From Palaemon carinicauda (lineage: Eukaryota > Arthropoda > Malacostraca > Decapoda > Palaemonidae): DNA of 64,000 bases. Under the pieces are notes generated by a model. The model worked only from the letters and a program-made list of their open reading frames with translations, was not told the origin of the DNA and did not search any database. The translations under genes were made by a program, and so were the position numbers. Of the stretch, positions 61,593-64,000 are shown in pieces. Location: positions 152,278,028 to 152,342,027 of the forward strand of contig NC_090729.1 of NCBI RefSeq assembly GCF_036898095.1, given 5' to 3'. Position 1 is the first letter of the stretch, and each line of letters opens with the position of its first letter.

Positions 61593-64000
61593 TAAAAGTT
61601 TGTGGCAGGCATAACAACTTTTATTTGTGTTCGATCTACCGGAATCCTGACATAGATGATTCTATCTTCGATTTTCTTCTTGCCATTATGGCTAAGATAC
61701 AAGAAGATGATAGAAAGGCTTCTTTTGTCTTTGTTGGTGATTTTAATGCTCACCATAGGGAGCGGTTAAGTTCTATCTCTCCTACCGATCGCCATGGCTT
61801 AAGAGCTTTAGACTTTGCCTCTGAATCAGGCTGTGAGCAAATCATAAATGAAGCTACTCACAGGTCTGGTAATTGCTTGGACCTCGTATACACTGACTCC
61901 CCTGGCGTTATAACTAGTAAGGTTGGTTCTCCAGTCGGGACATCTGATCATGCCTTGATTTCATTATTAGTGAAGACTGAGCAGCCTGTCCCTGATATAT
62001 CATATTCTTGTAAAATTTATATGAAATCCCAAGCATACTGGAATGGGATTTTACATGATCTTTTGTGCTTGAATTGGTCACAATTATATAATAGTGTAGA
62101 TCCTCTTCTCCCTTTGAATGAGAATCTAGTCAACATAATTGATAGGCATATCCCTTCTCGTGTAATAAGGTACCGAGTGAAGGACAAACCGTGGTTCAAT
62201 GATTGTAGCCGTGCTTATTTGGAGAAACAGGAGGCCTATCATCTTTGGAAGGGTAACAGATCAGATTTGACCTGGAACAACTATACTCAGCTTCGAGCTT
62301 TTGCTCAGAGAGTTTATGCCTCAACTGAAAAGGAGTACAATTTAACCATAAAAAAAAACACTTTCTGGTACAACTCAGGAACATAAATGGTGGTCTACCC
62401 TTCAATCTGCACTCTTTGGTGTAGATGCAACAGTTCCTCCTTTACTTAAACCAGATGGCTCAGTCACTCACTGTCCAAAGGAAAAGGCAACCCTTTTGGC
62501 TGATGTTTTTGACAGTAAACAGAGTAATGAAAAACTTGAACTTCTCATTCATGTTTTCCTGAGGCTAAACTAAATAGTTTAGCTTTTTGATCTCGTGATA
62601 TTAAAGTTCTGTTGGTGGACCTTGATGCTTATGGAGGTGTAGACCCAAATGGTATTTTTCCTTTGTTTTTTATAAAGACAGCAGATTTCTTAGCTCCAAA
62701 GTTATCTGTTATTTTGTGCAAGTTAGCAAGAAGAGGAGCTTTTAGCACTAGCTGGAGAATTGGTAATGATACTCCTCTATGTAAATGTGTTTGTGGTAGC
62801 TCAAGTCCCACTGATTACTGCCCAATTTCTTTAACTACCATATTATCTAAAGTTTTTGAACGTCTTCTGGCAAAACGTCTTAATAGGTTTGCTGAAGGTA
62901 ATCATCTACTCCCTAGTTTGCAATTTGGTTTTCGTAAAGGTCTTGGAGCATGTGATGCCTTTCTCACAATCTCCAATGCTGTACAGAAATCCCTTGATTA
63001 TGGTCGGGAAGTTCGTATGATTGGCCTTGATTTTAGTGCTGCCTTTGACCGTGTTAATCATAAGGCCCTTGTTTTCAAAATGAAACAGTTGGGAGTGGGT
63101 GGGTCGTTTCTTAGCATTATTATTGTTTTTTTAAGTAGTAGATCTCAAAGAGTTGTTGTTGATGGGCACCATAGTGATTATAGGAATGTGATATCCGGTG
63201 TTCCACAGGGTAGTGTTCGTGGCCCATTATTTTTCATACTATATACACATGACATGTGGTTTGGCCTAGAAAACAAGCTTGTTGCATATGCAGATGATGC
63301 TACTCTCTTTCCATCAATTTCATCCCCTGAATGTAGATCTATGATTGTAGGTTTCAAGGACAGTGGCTCCTCAACATCCAGATCTCAGTATTGATAATGT
63401 TTCTTTAAATATGTATGACTCTTTCAAAATTTTAGGTGTGATTCTCGACAGTAAATTTACTTTCGAGAAACAAATAAAGGTCTGTGTCTTCTTCAATTGC
63501 ACAAAAATAGGTTTATTGAGAAAGTCTTTCAAGATTTTCGGTCATCAATCTATTCTGAAGTGTTTTAATTCTTTTATTCTACCTTGTTTTGAGTAATGTT
63601 CTCCTGTCTGGTCTTCAGCTGCTGATTCTCATCTTAATTTGTTGGACAGAAACTTACGGTCTATTAAATTTCTTATTCCTGATCTAGATATTAATCTCTG
63701 GCACCGTCGTTCAATTAGTTCATTATGCATGTTGCATAAGATTTTTCATAACTCTGACCATCCTTTACATTCAGATCTCCCTGGACAATTCTATCCTGTT
63801 CGTAATACTAGACAGGCAGTTAATTCTAATAGCCAGGCCTTCTCCATCACAAGGCTCAATACTACACAGTACTCTAGAAGGTTTATTCCAGCTGTTACCA
63901 AGTTGTGGAATGATCTTCCTAATCTGGTGGTTGAATCAGTAGAACTTCAAAAGTTCAAAGTTGGAGCAAATGCTTTTTTGTTGACCAGGCGGACATGAGT

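Larger units (their letters stand above)
57253..64000 (+). pseudogene. LINE-C endonuclease-reverse transcriptase, split by a Tigger element and decayed
   Basis: Coding part 57253-57694 plus 61595 to about 63998. The endonuclease begins with a hydrophobic leader and GDIERNPGS, then LLYCNIRGL, CSETLGSN and, after the Tigger, YLCSIYRNP, FVGDFNAHH and SDHALI. RT motifs: PISLTTILSKVFERLL, LDFSAAFDRVNHKAL, GVPQGSVRGPLFF, AYADDATLF near 63290. The C terminus ends GANAFLLTRRT with TGA at 63996-63998. Besides the insertion there is a frameshift at an A8 run near 62350, a stop near 62571, a frame change near 63365 and a TAA near 63594. It is not functional. The clade is uncertain (Jockey/I-like group). 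Confidence 0.88.

Overview
The window looks like a transposon-dense stretch of a decapod crustacean genome. This is an inference from the very long (AT)n, (CT)n and (AAT)n microsatellites, three tyrosine-recombinase DIRS-type retrotransposons, decapod-style LINEs and Tigger DNA transposons, with very little host coding sequence. There are no bacterial features (no operons, Shine-Dalgarno-led genes or rRNA).

Layout. 1-7064: a Ty3/Gypsy element with an envelope-like gene (errantivirus-like organisation) on the minus strand: gag, pol, env-like ORF and the 5' LTR; its 3' LTR lies beyond base 1. 7331-8504: the 3' end of DIRS-1. 8505-9004: exactly 500 N. 9005-16560: an almost exact second copy of 956-8504, most simply an unmerged overlap between two contigs and not a real tandem duplication. 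15384-24153: DIRS-1 (minus) with inverted terminal repeats and an internal complementary region, sitting in the 3' UTR of LINE-A (minus; 3' tail near 15312-15383, body 24154-29170) with two ORFs. 29312-30776 and 38178-38345: the two halves of a dead LINE-B, split by a complete DIRS-3 (plus, 30777-38177) from another DIRS family. 38609-47300: the only host-like region. It holds a probable first coding exon of an ALKBH4-like dioxygenase (minus), a decayed DIRS relic, a decayed LINE relic, and two exons of a two-pass membrane protein with a proline-rich PPxY tail and its probable long 3' UTR. 47413-56245: DIRS-2 (minus), a heavily mutated relative of DIRS-1. 56560-64000: LINE-C (plus), with a degenerate 2A-like motif near its N terminus, split at a TA by a 3.9-kb Tigger/pogo element carrying a frameshifted transposase.

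How it works together. The window records layered insertion: DIRS into LINE (twice), Tigger into LINE, and several elements beside AT microsatellites. In the DIRS-3 and Tigger cases the interrupted LINE reading frame closes up when the inserted element is removed, which fixes the boundaries to within a few bases. All three DIRS elements show the diagnostic circle-junction architecture. Their gag, RT/RNase H and recombinase frames each carry independent frameshifts or nonsense changes, so none appears autonomous. LINE-A is the element with the best-preserved open frames. Gypsy gag and pol are also intact in the first contig copy; in the second copy pol carries single-base insertions that are probably sequencing errors.
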